A stretch of DNA of 20,020 bases from an uncultured Marinosulfonomonas sp. (GCA_947311455.1 CAMZKY010000061.1:1-20020), one strand, 5' to 3'; counted from the first letter of the stretch, positions 1 through 8,106 are shown. Notes: generated from the sequence alone by a model not told the origin. Made by a program: numbers and translations.

Positions 1-1727
1 CCCACCTTGCGCGCATCGGTCTTTTTACCCGATTGTTTGGCCAACCATTTACCCCATCGGGGCCACCATGATCCGGCATGAAATTCCGCCCCCGCCTGCC
101 ATTCATCTGGTGATTGCACATCAACATCATTGGTATAGTGGCCGTATTTCTTTTTGCTGGGCGGATTAACAATTCCGGCAATATGCCCGGATTCAGACAG
201 GATAAACATTTTCGAGGCGCTGCCAAAATTGCGCCAGCCATTATAACTGGCCCGCCACGCCACAATGTGATCGGTTTCGCAGGCGATCGAACAAACAGGA
301 ATATCAATATCCCCAACCGAAAGATCTTCTCCACAAATCCGCAGCGTCTCTTTGCAAAACAGGTTGTCTTTGCAAAGCCAGCGCAAGTATTCAACGGCCA
401 TTCGACCCGGCAAATTTGTAGAATCGCCGTTCCAGTACAGTAAATCAAAAGCCGGCGGGGCCTGCCCCATCATGTAATTGCGAATAGCAGGGCTATACAC
501 AAGATCATTTGATCGTAAATAGGAAAAGGTTTTTGTCATAAACTTTGAATGCAAATATCCCGCCCGTGTGCATTCTGCCTCAAGGCCATTTACGAAATCA
601 TCCCCAAGGAAAACACTGATTTCCCCCTGATTTTCAAAATCCGTCAATGTGGTAAAAAATGTGGCGGATTTTACCGAATTATCACCGCGTTTTTTTAACA
701 AGGCCAGCGTCACCGCAAACATCGCCCCCGCAATACAATAGCCAATGGCGTTCACCTGTTTTTCGCCGGTGATGGCCTTGACGGTTTCAATCGCGGGTAA
801 ATAGCCTTCCTCAATATAAGTATCCAACCCCACATCGCGGTAACTTGCGTCAGGATTCACCCAACTGACCACAAACAATGTATAGCCCTGATCGACGATC
901 CATTTGATCAGGCTGTTTTGCGGTTTTAAATCCAGAATATAGAATTTGTTGATCCACGGCGGAAACAGGATCAGCGGGGTTGTATGCACCTTTTCGGTGC
1001 TGGGCGCGTATTGGATCAGTTCAAACATCCGGTTACGAAACACCACCGACCCCCGGCTAACCGCGATGTTTTTGCCCACAGTAAACGCGTCTTTGTCGGC
1101 CAGACGCACCAAGAGATCACCGTCGTTATCTTCGATATCACGCACAAGATTTTCCAACCCGTCCACCAAAGATTGCCCTTCGGTTTCAATTGCGCGGGTC
1201 AAGGCATCGGGATTGGTGCCTAGAAAATTCGTCGGTGACATCATGTCGATGATTTGCTGGCTAAAATATTCAATGCGTGATTTTTCCGCGTCGTCCAACC
1301 CCTCCACATCACGCACCGCCTTTTGGATGGCCGCTGCCGAGGATTGATATTGTTGCTTCACAAAATTGAAATACGGGTTGGTTTGCCACAAAGGATTCGC
1401 AAATCTTCGGTCTGTCGGGTGCGGATCATCGGGGGCCACCATGCTGCCATCGGCCAATTTTTGCTGCACCGCAGCGTAATGCCGCATCGTTTCACCCCAA
1501 AACCCGACTTGCTGCTCGATCATCTTGGCGGGGTTGGCCATTGCATCGGCCCAATATGCCCCCATCGCCCTGAAATAAAGGTCGGGGCTGGGGCCACTGA
1601 TCGCTGGATCATCATTTTTTTTCGCCGCCATAGCCGAAATAAGCCGTGTAGAAAGCGCCTCGATCCGTGCTAAATTGGCATTCATTTTATCCAATTCAAG
1701 GTTTTCTGATGTATCATCGGTTGTCAT
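1..1727 (-). CDS. phaC: Class I polyhydroxyalkanoate synthase (3' end cut by window)
   Basis: Polymerises (R)-3-hydroxybutyryl-CoA into polyhydroxybutyrate at the surface of cytoplasmic granules. The reverse strand stays open from an ATG at 1727 to the left edge, about 575 codons. Class I synthases run near 590-600 residues, so only the extreme C-terminus is missing. The lipase-like box reads GYCIAG with the nucleophile at Cys331. The catalytic Asp lies in ETDHIVAW (Asp486) and the His in ESGHIAG (His515), spaced as in Cupriavidus PhaC (C319/D480/H508). The C-terminal WWPRWGKWL block is also typical. The gene is divergent from phaZ across a 91-bp gap. In related bacteria phaP and phaR follow phaC, so they are expected just left of the window (inference). 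The ATG is preceded by a modest GGAATGGG-type ribosome site. Confidence 0.96.
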   Translation of the reverse strand, partial: MTTDDTSENLELDKMNANLARIEALSTRLISAMAAKKNDDPAISGPSPDLYFRAMGAYWADAMANPAKMIEQQVGFWGETMRHYAAVQQKLADGSMVAPDDPHPTDRRFANPLWQTNPYFNFVKQQYQSSAAAIQKAVRDVEGLDDAEKSRIEYFSQQIIDMMSPTNFLGTNPDALTRAIETEGQSLVDGLENLVRDIEDNDGDLLVRLADKDAFTVGKNIAVSRGSVVFRNRMFELIQYAPSTEKVHTTPLILFPPWINKFYILDLKPQNSLIKWIVDQGYTLFVVSWVNPDASYRDVGLDTYIEEGYLPAIETVKAITGEKQVNAIGYCIAGAMFAVTLALLKKRGDNSVKSATFFTTLTDFENQGEISVFLGDDFVNGLEAECTRAGYLHSKFMTKTFSYLRSNDLVYSPAIRNYMMGQAPPAFDLLYWNGDSTNLPGRMAVEYLRWLCKDNLFCKETLRICGEDLSVGDIDIPVCSIACETDHIVAWRASYNGWRNFGSASKMFILSESGHIAGIVNPPSKKKYGHYTNDVDVQSPDEWQAGAEFHAGSWWPRWGKWLAKQSGKKTDARKV

Positions 1728-1751
1728 AAACCCATTCCGGCCCTAAGTTCG

Positions 1752-1763
1752 CTGCAACTGCAG
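1752..1763. promoter_or_regulatory. PhaR-like operator between phaC and phaZ
   Basis: The divergent 91-bp gap contains CTGC-AACT-GCAG, a 12-bp inverted repeat with a 4-bp spacer. From memory, PhaR repressors of Rhodobacter and Paracoccus bind TGC-rich sites of the form CTGC-N3/4-GCAG near pha genes. The site lies 25 bp upstream of the phaC start and 56 bp upstream of phaZ, so one bound protein could affect both promoters. Binding is inferred, not shown. Confidence 0.55.
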
Positions 1764-1818
1764 CATAGCGCCACACCTGCGTTAGGCATAGTATGAAGCG
1801 AAACGGCGGGACGATCAA

Positions 1819-3051
1819 ATGCGATTTATGGCAACCTACGATCTGATGGAAACAATGCGCAACACCAACCAATGGATGGGCGCAACCGCGCGCGCTGTGG
1901 CCTCGAACCCAGCGATGAGCCTGTTTCCAAACCCGATGGCCAACTGGATGGCCGCGTGGGGCCAAGTGACCGAACGCAGTTTCGCGCGCATGGTGACCAA
2001 ACCGGATTGGAACATCGCATCTGTCGTGGCCGAAGATGGCCGTGATCATCTGGTCGAAATTGAAATCTGTGTAGAACGCCCGTTTGGTGATCTGATCCAT
2101 TTCGCCGTGCAGGGCCGCGAACCTAAACCGCGCCGCGTTTTGCTGGTGGCTCCGATGTCGGGCCATTACGCCACCTTGCTGCGTTCCACCGTCATCAGCC
2201 TGCTACCCGATTGTGAAGTTTACATTACCGATTGGCACAATGCCCGTGATATTCCGGTGTCTGAGGGCAAGTTCGACATTGAGGATTACACCCTTTATCT
2301 GGTTGAATTCATGCGCCACCTAGGGCCTGATATCCATGTGATTGCCGTCTGCCAGCCAGCCCCGCTTGCCCTTGCCGCTACGGCATATTTGGCCAAGCAA
2401 GATTCCGATGCGCAGCCCCGCTCGCTTACGTTAATCGGTGGCCCGATTGATCCCGACGCCGCCGCCACCGATGTAACGGATTTTGGCGCGCGCATCACCA
2501 TGGGCCAGCTCGAAGAAATGGCCATCCAACGGGTCGGGTTTAAATATTCCGGTGCCGGGCGCATGGTTTACCCCGGCTTACTGCAACTGGCGTCTTTTAT
2601 GGGTATGAACAGCGAGCGCCATTCCACTGCGTTCAAAGAACAAATTTCTCGCGTTGCCCAAGGTGAGGCCACCGAACACGATCATCACAACAAATTCTAT
2701 GATGAATATCTGGCGGTGATGGACATGACAGCCGAATTTTATCTATCAACCGTGGATCGGATCTTTAAATCCGGTGAAATCGCCCGCAATGATTTCACCG
2801 TTGCAGGCCATAAAATCGATATCGGCGCCATCACCACCGTGGCGGTAAAAACCGTCGAAGGGGAAAACGATGATATCAGCGCGCCGGGCCAATGCATCGC
2901 CGCGCTTGATCTTCTAACCGGCCTGCCCGACAGCAAGAAAGCCTCGCATCTGGAACCAGGTGCTGGCCATTACGGGATTTTTGCCGGCAAAAGCTGGCGC
3001 AACAACATCCGGCCCTTGGTGCTGGATTTTATCGACGCGAATGCGAAATAA
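1819..3051 (+). CDS. phaZ: Intracellular poly(3-hydroxybutyrate) depolymerase
   Basis: Hydrolyses or thiolyses native intracellular PHB granules, releasing 3-hydroxybutyrate units for central metabolism. The 410-residue alpha/beta-hydrolase protein has the family's Cys nucleophile in VCQPAPLAL (Cys178), replacing the usual Ser. The acidic residue lies in VEGENDDISAPGQ (Asp351 or Asp352) and the His in PGAGHYGIFAG (His384). N-terminal LMETMRNTNQWMGA and the C-terminal KSWRNNIRPLV block match intracellular PhaZ of the PhaZa1 type. The length is normal for the family (about 405-425). A GCGGGA ribosome site lies 7 bp before the ATG; a second ATG three codons in (1828) is a possible alternative. 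The gene is divergent from phaC and ends 15 bp before a palindromic repeat that may terminate it. Confidence 0.95.
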   Translation: MRFMATYDLMETMRNTNQWMGATARAVASNPAMSLFPNPMANWMAAWGQVTERSFARMVTKPDWNIASVVAEDGRDHLVEIEICVERPFGDLIHFAVQGREPKPRRVLLVAPMSGHYATLLRSTVISLLPDCEVYITDWHNARDIPVSEGKFDIEDYTLYLVEFMRHLGPDIHVIAVCQPAPLALAATAYLAKQDSDAQPRSLTLIGGPIDPDAAATDVTDFGARITMGQLEEMAIQRVGFKYSGAGRMVYPGLLQLASFMGMNSERHSTAFKEQISRVAQGEATEHDHHNKFYDEYLAVMDMTAEFYLSTVDRIFKSGEIARNDFTVAGHKIDIGAITTVAVKTVEGENDDISAPGQCIAALDLLTGLPDSKKASHLEPGAGHYGIFAGKSWRNNIRPLVLDFIDANAK

Positions 3052-3066
3052 AGCACTTCGGCCCGG

Positions 3067-3139
3067 ACAATCCGTAGGGTGGGGTTTCACCCCACCGTTG
3101 ATGCGCATATGAAAATCGGCGGGCTGACCCCCGCCCTAC
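3067..3139. repeat. Palindromic intergenic repeat, copy 1
   Basis: This copy starts with a 32-bp segment (3067-3098) identical to 3824-3855. It contains the stem GGTGGGGT / ACCCCACC with a 3-nt loop (3078-3096). A second hairpin GGCGGG / CCCGCC follows at 3118-3135, and the unit closes with CCCTAC, opposite the opening GTAGGG. It lies between the convergent ends of phaZ and the 3136-3777 gene, whose TAG stop (3136-3138) is part of it. Such GTAGGGTGGG palindromes look like REP-type repeats, and the copy may terminate transcription from both sides. Confidence 0.85.
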
Positions 3140-3777
3140 AGCTGCGCCACATCTGGTGAAATATGGTGTATATATGGGGAAAGCGCATGTTGCGCCGGCA
3201 ACCCTAAATGCAAATTGGCCTGATGATAGGCATCTTGCCATTCTTGCACGTCACTTGGACCACCCATATCGGTATCGCCAACAAACCCAACATATAATAA
3301 ATGCGCATTCACGCCTTCTTGCCTTAACCACCATAAATGCGCCAAACGGTTGGTGTATTGATAATACTGTTCAGCCCAATTGTGCCGTTGCGAAATGCCC
3401 AGATCATCGCTGACCGCGCGCAGAGCCTGATCTATCTTGTGCCGTGATGCTGCCCCCGCTTTACACGGCGGCGAGATAAATTCAGCCAAATGCGCCTTGG
3501 CCTCTACCAGTATGCAGCCGCCGTCAAACACCCCAAGCGCATCCCATTGTGGCCCGCGATTGGGCCAGAACGCGCGTAATTCGGCGGCCAGATTTCCACA
3601 GCCAATAATATCCAGAAAGTCAGCATCGCTATATTCCGCAAAAACATCTTCAGCGACGGGCGATGCCCAGTTGACGGTCGGAAGGCTTTGCGGTTGCAAG
3701 ACATCAGAATGACATTCGATCGCTCGCTGTATCCACTTTAGGCTGCCTTTTGTGCCAACAGGTTGAACCACACGCAT
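3136..3777 (-). CDS. Hypothetical protein with PD-(D/E)XK nuclease-like motif
   Basis: This 213-residue soluble protein has no signal peptide or membrane segment and I cannot name its family. The central stretch WDALGVFDGG-CILVEAKAH resembles a PD-(D/E)XK nuclease core: Asp79, then a hydrophobic strand carrying Glu92-Ala-Lys94. An aromatic helix QYYQYTNRLAHLWWL (139-152) and a strand HLLYVGFVGD (159-168) follow, which fits a restriction-endonuclease-like fold. An AAAGGA ribosome site lies 9 bp before the ATG. No methylase, specificity subunit or other defence gene is adjacent. The gene stands alone between phaZ and rpoD and is bracketed by two palindromic repeats, with its TAG stop inside the downstream one. 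That arrangement suggests a separately acquired cassette. The nuclease assignment rests on motif shape only. Confidence 0.8.
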   Translation of the reverse strand: MRVVQPVGTKGSLKWIQRAIECHSDVLQPQSLPTVNWASPVAEDVFAEYSDADFLDIIGCGNLAAELRAFWPNRGPQWDALGVFDGGCILVEAKAHLAEFISPPCKAGAASRHKIDQALRAVSDDLGISQRHNWAEQYYQYTNRLAHLWWLRQEGVNAHLLYVGFVGDTDMGGPSDVQEWQDAYHQANLHLGLPAQHALSPYIHHISPDVAQL

Positions 3778-3823
3778 GATGATATCCTTTTGGGCACTCT
3801 ACGGAATATAAGATACCTTGTCT

Positions 3824-3910
3824 ACAATCCGTAGGGTGGGGTTTCACCCCACCGTGTGCTTGTGCGTGAGTGTGTAATTTTACAAATGGTGGGGTCAAAC
3901 CCCACCCTAC
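3824..3910. repeat. Palindromic intergenic repeat, copy 2 (likely rpoD terminator)
   Basis: The core 3831-3910 is an 80-bp unit with 23-bp terminal inverted repeats (3831-3853 and 3888-3910) that differ at one position. Each arm is itself a hairpin, GGTGGGG / CCCCACC, and the outer ends are GTAGGG and CCCTAC. It lies 6 bp beyond the rpoD stop and 53 bp upstream of the orphan gene's start. On the rpoD transcript it would fold into two strong GC hairpins. No T-tract follows, so intrinsic termination is uncertain. Confidence 0.88.
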
Positions 3911-3916
3911 ATTGCC

Positions 3917-5881
3917 TTACTGATCCAGGAAACTGCGCAACTTTCTGCTCCGCGATGGATGCTTCAGTTTGCGCAACGCTTTCGCCTCGATCTGGCGAAT
4001 ACGTTCCCGCGTCACGCTGAATTGTTGCCCCACTTCTTCCAAGGTGTGATCGGTGTTCATGCCGATGCCGAACCGCATGCGCAGCACCCGTTCTTCGCGG
4101 GGTGTTAGCGACGACAAAACCCGCGTGGTGGTTTCTTTCAGGTTTTCCTGAATGGCGCTATCCAGTGGCAGAACCGCGTTTTTATCCTCAATGAAATCCC
4201 CCAGTTGGCTATCTTCTTCGTCGCCAATCGGGGTTTCCAGTGAAATCGGTTCCTTGGCGATTTTCATCACCTTGCGCACTTTTTCCAAAGGCATTTGCAG
4301 TTTTTCGGCCAATTCCTCGGGCGTTGGCTCGCGGCCAATTTCATGCAGCATCTGGCGGCCTGTGCGCACCAATTTGTTAATGGTTTCAATCATATGCACC
4401 GGAATACGGATGGTGCGGGCCTGATCGGCAATCGAACGGGTGATCGCCTGACGGATCCACCATGTAGCATAGGTTGAAAATTTATAGCCACGGCGATATT
4501 CAAATTTATCCACCGCTTTCATCAGGCCGATATTGCCTTCCTGAATCAGATCAAGGAATTGCAGCCCGCGATTGGTGTATTTTTTCGCAATCGAGATCAC
4601 CAGACGCAAGTTGGCTTCGACCATTTCTTTCTTGGCTTGACGCGCCTCTTTTTCGCCCTTTTGCACCTGTTGCACGATGCGGCGGAATTCGGGGATATCA
4701 AGGCCGATATACTGGCCCACCTGCGCCATCTCGGCGCGCAGTTCCTCGATTTTTCCGGTTGAACGTTCAAGCAGCGCTTCCCAGCCACGGCCAGATTTTT
4801 CCGCCATCCGTTCCAGCCATTTCGGATCAAGCTCGTGATCGCGGTAGGCCTCGATAAATTCGCGCCGGTTGATGCGCGCCTGATCGGCCAGTTTTACCAT
4901 GCGGCTGTCGATCGACATAATCCGGCCATTGATGCCGTAAAGCTGATCAATCAGGGCTTCGATCCGGTTGTTGTGCAAGTGTAATTCATTCACCAGAACC
5001 ACAATTTCGGATCGCAATTTCTGGTATTCTTTTTCGGATTTTTTGGAAAAACTTTCATCATGGTTCAGAGTTGCGGAAATCCGGATATCCTGAATTTCAG
5101 ACAGTTTTTCAAAATCCCGCGCGATCAGATCAAGGGTTTCCAGAACCCGTGGTTTCAGTGCCGCCTCCATCGCTGCCAGCGACATATTGGCCTGTTCTTC
5201 TTCGTCGTCATCATCATCGTCTTGCACAATCGGGTTGCCGTCCGCGTCCAGCTCGGGTTTGGCTTCCTCGGCTTTGGCAACCGGGGCGCCAACCACAGGC
5301 GCAACAACGGGTTCTTCGTCATCCTCGCCCATAATGTTGCCAAATGTGGTTTCCAGATCAATCACATCGCGTAGCAGGATTTCTTCTTCCAACAGCTCGT
5401 CACGCCAGATGGTGATCGCGTTAAACGTCAGCGGGCTTTCGCACAGGCCCAAGATCATCGTATTGCGGCCAGCCTCGATGCGTTTGGCGATGGCAATCTC
5501 GCCTTCGCGTGACAGCAATTCCACACTACCCATTTCACGCAGATACATGCGCACCGGATCATCGGTGCGATCCAGCTTTTCGCCGCCCGTCGGGGCAACC
5601 GCAACGTCACGCGTGCCGGATGCCGCCACAATATCCGTTACAGTTTCTTCTTCTTCGTCCTCGATGATGTTGATGCCCATTTCAGAAAGCATCGACATCA
5701 CGTCTTCGATCTGTTCGCTGCTCACCTGCTCCGGGGGCAGAACCTTGTTCAGCTGGTCATAGGTGATATAGCCTTTGGCCCGCGCCTCGGCGATCATCTT
5801 TTTAACGCCAGCTTGGCTTGTATCTATGATATCATCGGAGTGGTCAGCAGTTTTCGAAACTTTGGTATCTTTGGCGGCCAT
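3917..5881 (-). CDS. rpoD: RNA polymerase primary sigma factor RpoD (sigma-70)
   Basis: The housekeeping sigma factor directs core RNA polymerase to -10/-35 promoters. The 654-residue protein has the full primary-sigma plan. Region 1.1 is N-terminal (about 20-75) and region 1.2 begins at DDPVRMYLREMGSVELL (107-123). A long non-conserved insert with an acidic run of Asp/Glu follows. Regions 2.1-2.4 include FLDLIQEGNIGLMKAVDKF and YKFSTYATWWIRQAI, then region 3. Region 4.2 contains VTRERIRQIEAKALRKLKH near the C-terminus, which ends LRSFLDQ. An AAAGGA ribosome site lies 9-10 bp before the ATG. It is downstream of dnaG on the same strand after a 121-bp gap, the usual dnaG-rpoD order. The gap carries the GANTC cluster described separately, so it may hold a dedicated rpoD promoter. 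Confidence 0.98.
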   Translation of the reverse strand: MAAKDTKVSKTADHSDDIIDTSQAGVKKMIAEARAKGYITYDQLNKVLPPEQVSSEQIEDVMSMLSEMGINIIEDEEEETVTDIVAASGTRDVAVAPTGGEKLDRTDDPVRMYLREMGSVELLSREGEIAIAKRIEAGRNTMILGLCESPLTFNAITIWRDELLEEEILLRDVIDLETTFGNIMGEDDEEPVVAPVVGAPVAKAEEAKPELDADGNPIVQDDDDDDEEEQANMSLAAMEAALKPRVLETLDLIARDFEKLSEIQDIRISATLNHDESFSKKSEKEYQKLRSEIVVLVNELHLHNNRIEALIDQLYGINGRIMSIDSRMVKLADQARINRREFIEAYRDHELDPKWLERMAEKSGRGWEALLERSTGKIEELRAEMAQVGQYIGLDIPEFRRIVQQVQKGEKEARQAKKEMVEANLRLVISIAKKYTNRGLQFLDLIQEGNIGLMKAVDKFEYRRGYKFSTYATWWIRQAITRSIADQARTIRIPVHMIETINKLVRTGRQMLHEIGREPTPEELAEKLQMPLEKVRKVMKIAKEPISLETPIGDEEDSQLGDFIEDKNAVLPLDSAIQENLKETTTRVLSSLTPREERVLRMRFGIGMNTDHTLEEVGQQFSVTRERIRQIEAKALRKLKHPSRSRKLRSFLDQ

Positions 5882-5908
5882 CTAGATTGGTCCTTTCAGG
5901 GACAAAGT

Positions 5909-5957
5909 GATTCGATTCTTCGGTTAAATCGAATCAACACGTCGAATCACTGATTCG
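5909..5957. promoter_or_regulatory. GANTC-rich double palindrome in the dnaG-rpoD gap
   Basis: Five GANTC sites lie within 48 bp, starting at 5909, 5914, 5931, 5944 and 5952. They are organised as two inverted repeats. GATTCGATT (5909-5917) pairs with AATCGAATC (5927-5935) across 9 bp, and CGAATCA-C-TGATTCG (5943-5957) is a perfect 15-bp palindrome. GANTC is the methylation target of CcrM in most alphaproteobacteria, and GcrA acts with sigma-70 at methylated GANTC promoters. A cell-cycle or methylation-responsive control site for rpoD is inferred. A TTAA half-site at 5924 adjoins the arm but no full CtrA box is present. Confidence 0.6.
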
Positions 5958-6002
5958 CAAGACGTTTACCTTGATTTCTTTACGGCTTCCTCACCAAAGC
6001 GT

Positions 6003-7967
6003 TCACTTTTCGTCAGAAGTTTCAGAATTGCTACTTTTGTCACGGCCCATTCGGGCCAGAAGCTGCGAAAACGCGTCTTTTTCACCTTTGTCGATCTGCA
6101 CCCCATTGGCCGCGGTTTCAAAAACCGCTTTGTCTTCGGTTTCACTACGCACAGCCTTGTTGCGCGCCTCAGCCGCTTGTTTCAGGCGCCACGTCAGTTT
6201 TTCATCCACAAGGCCGGAGATATCTTCAACGGCCTCGTCAATCTCAAGCTGGATGCCACGTTCCGATTCCAGCTTGGCCAATTCTTCCGCCACGCAGGTC
6301 GTGGCAATTTCAACATCACCCGGATTGCGCACGGATGGAATGATTTGCACATGTTGCGGCGCAAACAGGGCCTCGTAATCCGGCCCTGCAATCTGGGCAA
6401 TCTTATCCGACAAATCATCGCACGCCCCAAACCGAAGCAAACAATCACGGATGTTGCGGTGGCCGATATCCACCATTTCCAGCCGTTCAAGCGCGCTTTC
6501 GAAATCTTCCAAAATCTGCGGATGCAACACCAGCGTCGCCAAGATCACCGTTTCGCGCAAATGCCGTGTAGAGGCCGCATTGCCCCCTGCCAAAAGCGAT
6601 GATTTGGTGCTGGCCTGCACTGGGTCAAAGCGGGGTTTCCACTGCCCCTTGGGTTGCCATTTTTGCCCGCCGTTTTTGGCCGCGGGCGCAAACAATTTCC
6701 ACCGTTTGTCTTTGATCGCCTGCCCGTAATGGCCACGTATGGACGGATCGCGAATAGTTGAAATCGCGGTGCGCAGCTTTTTATCCAGCGCCGCCTTACG
6801 TTCGGGACTGTCAAACACACCGCCCTCAACCTCGCGTTGCCAAAGCAGATCAACCATCGGCAGGGATCCATCAAGCAGCTTGCGCATCGCGCTTTTGCCC
6901 TGCTGTTTCAGCACATCATCAGGATCAAGCCCCTCGGGCATCAAGGCAAAGCGCAGCGATTGCCCGGCCTCAAGCAAGGGCAACGCCAGATCAACCAGAC
7001 GCATTGCGGCGTTTAATCCGGCCTTGTCCCCATCCAGCGCAATCACCGGCTCGGGCGCAATGCGCCACATCATTTGCAACTGGTTTTCGGTGATCGCCGT
7101 GCCCAAAGGTGCAACGCAGGCGTCAAACCCGGCCTCGGCCAGTGCAATCACATCCATGTATCCTTCGGCCACAATCAGGGTTTGCCCCTTACCCGCCGCC
7201 GCGCGGGCATTCTTGAGATTATAAAGCGTGCGGCCCTTATCAAACAGCGGCGTTTCCGGCGAGTTCAGATATTTCGCCCGCGCATTCGGATCAAGCGCAC
7301 GGCCCCCAAACGCAATCGCACGGCCCCGCACATCACGAATGGGGAAAATGATCCGCCCCCGAAACCTGTCATATGGATCGCGCCCGTCATCAGGGCGCGC
7401 CGCAAGACCCGCGTCAATGATCAAATCCGGCGCAATGCCCTTGCCCGATAAATAGGCAAACACCCCTTGGCGCGCATCTGGCGCATAGCCGATATCCCAG
7501 CGATCCTGAGCCGCCTCGTCCAGCCCGCGCCCCGCCAGATAATCACGCGCACTTGCCGCCGCGCCGGTTTTTAATTGCAAGCGAAAATACTGCACCGCTT
7601 GCTCCAGCACCTCGATCAACTGGGTGCGGTAATCAGCCTTTTCCTGCGCTTTTGGATCTTGTTTGGGCACCGGCATTCCGGCTTCGGCCGCAATGATTTC
7701 TACCGCTTCCATAAAACCGACATTTTCAGTTTCGCGCACAAATGAAATCGCATCGCCTTTGGCGTGGCAGCCAAAGCAATAGTAAAATCCTTTTTGATCA
7801 TCGACGTGAAAGCTGGCGGTTTTTTCGTGATGGAACGGGCATGGCGCCCACATATCGCCTTTGCCCTGATTGGATTTCCGTTGATCCCACATCACCTTGC
7901 GGCCCACCACTTGCGACAGCGATGTGCGGGTGCGTAATTCATCCAGAAATCCGGGCGGCAGGCTCAT
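6003..7967 (-). CDS. dnaG: DNA primase
   Basis: DnaG synthesises the RNA primers for chromosome replication and works with the DnaB helicase. The 654-residue protein has the CHC2 zinc-binding N-terminus: CPFHHEKTASF (Cys43, His46) and YYCFGCHAKGD (Cys64, Cys67). The RNA-polymerase core follows, with YDRFRGRIIFPI and GGRALD (199-225). The TOPRIM domain has LIVAEGYMDVIALAEAGFD (catalytic Glu268) and the metal site ALDGDKAG (Asp312, Asp314). The C-terminal third is less conserved, as expected for the helicase-binding region. The ribosome site is weak (GGAA about 8 bp upstream). It is followed by rpoD on the same strand, forming the macromolecular synthesis pair. The 262-bp leader contains a candidate promoter and a GANTC palindrome cluster. 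Confidence 0.98.
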   Translation of the reverse strand: MSLPPGFLDELRTRTSLSQVVGRKVMWDQRKSNQGKGDMWAPCPFHHEKTASFHVDDQKGFYYCFGCHAKGDAISFVRETENVGFMEAVEIIAAEAGMPVPKQDPKAQEKADYRTQLIEVLEQAVQYFRLQLKTGAAASARDYLAGRGLDEAAQDRWDIGYAPDARQGVFAYLSGKGIAPDLIIDAGLAARPDDGRDPYDRFRGRIIFPIRDVRGRAIAFGGRALDPNARAKYLNSPETPLFDKGRTLYNLKNARAAAGKGQTLIVAEGYMDVIALAEAGFDACVAPLGTAITENQLQMMWRIAPEPVIALDGDKAGLNAAMRLVDLALPLLEAGQSLRFALMPEGLDPDDVLKQQGKSAMRKLLDGSLPMVDLLWQREVEGGVFDSPERKAALDKKLRTAISTIRDPSIRGHYGQAIKDKRWKLFAPAAKNGGQKWQPKGQWKPRFDPVQASTKSSLLAGGNAASTRHLRETVILATLVLHPQILEDFESALERLEMVDIGHRNIRDCLLRFGACDDLSDKIAQIAGPDYEALFAPQHVQIIPSVRNPGDVEIATTCVAEELAKLESERGIQLEIDEAVEDISGLVDEKLTWRLKQAAEARNKAVRSETEDKAVFETAANGVQIDKGEKDAFSQLLARMGRDKSSNSETSDEK

Positions 7968-8083
7968 GTGTGATTCCGTGTGTTGGTCAGGTTTCGAAGT
8001 TACGCCCTAATGGGGAACGGGGCAATTCATAAAGTGGTGCAGCTTGCTTTGAGTGCCGTTTGACAGCTTTTTGAGACGGTTGA

Positions 8084-8106
8084 GGAATCCAGGATTCCGG
8101 AATCCT
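8084..8106. promoter_or_regulatory. Triple GANTC palindrome in the dnaG leader
   Basis: The block GGAATCC, A, GGATTCC, GGAATCC gives two overlapping perfect palindromes: 8084-8098 (15 bp) and AGGATTCCGGAATCCT at 8091-8106 (16 bp). It contains three GANTC sites within 20 bp, and a fourth starts at 7972, just before the dnaG ATG. The block lies just downstream of a candidate -10 on the dnaG strand, where an operator or methylation-controlled site would act. Confidence 0.55.

Noticed and set aside
1714..2166. Minus-strand open frame of 150 codons over the phaZ start
   Set aside because: It overlaps conserved phaZ sequence and the phaC start and has no family features; it is a shadow frame.
5187..5762. 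Long plus-strand open frame (191 codons, serine-rich) opposite rpoD
   Set aside because: It is antisense to a fully conserved rpoD and its composition mirrors the rpoD acidic and glutamate codons; it has no ribosome site or recognisable domain.
5924..5938. CtrA box in the dnaG-rpoD gap
   Set aside because: Only one TTAA half-site is present; the second half reads CAAC, so the full TTAA-N7-TTAA pattern is not met.
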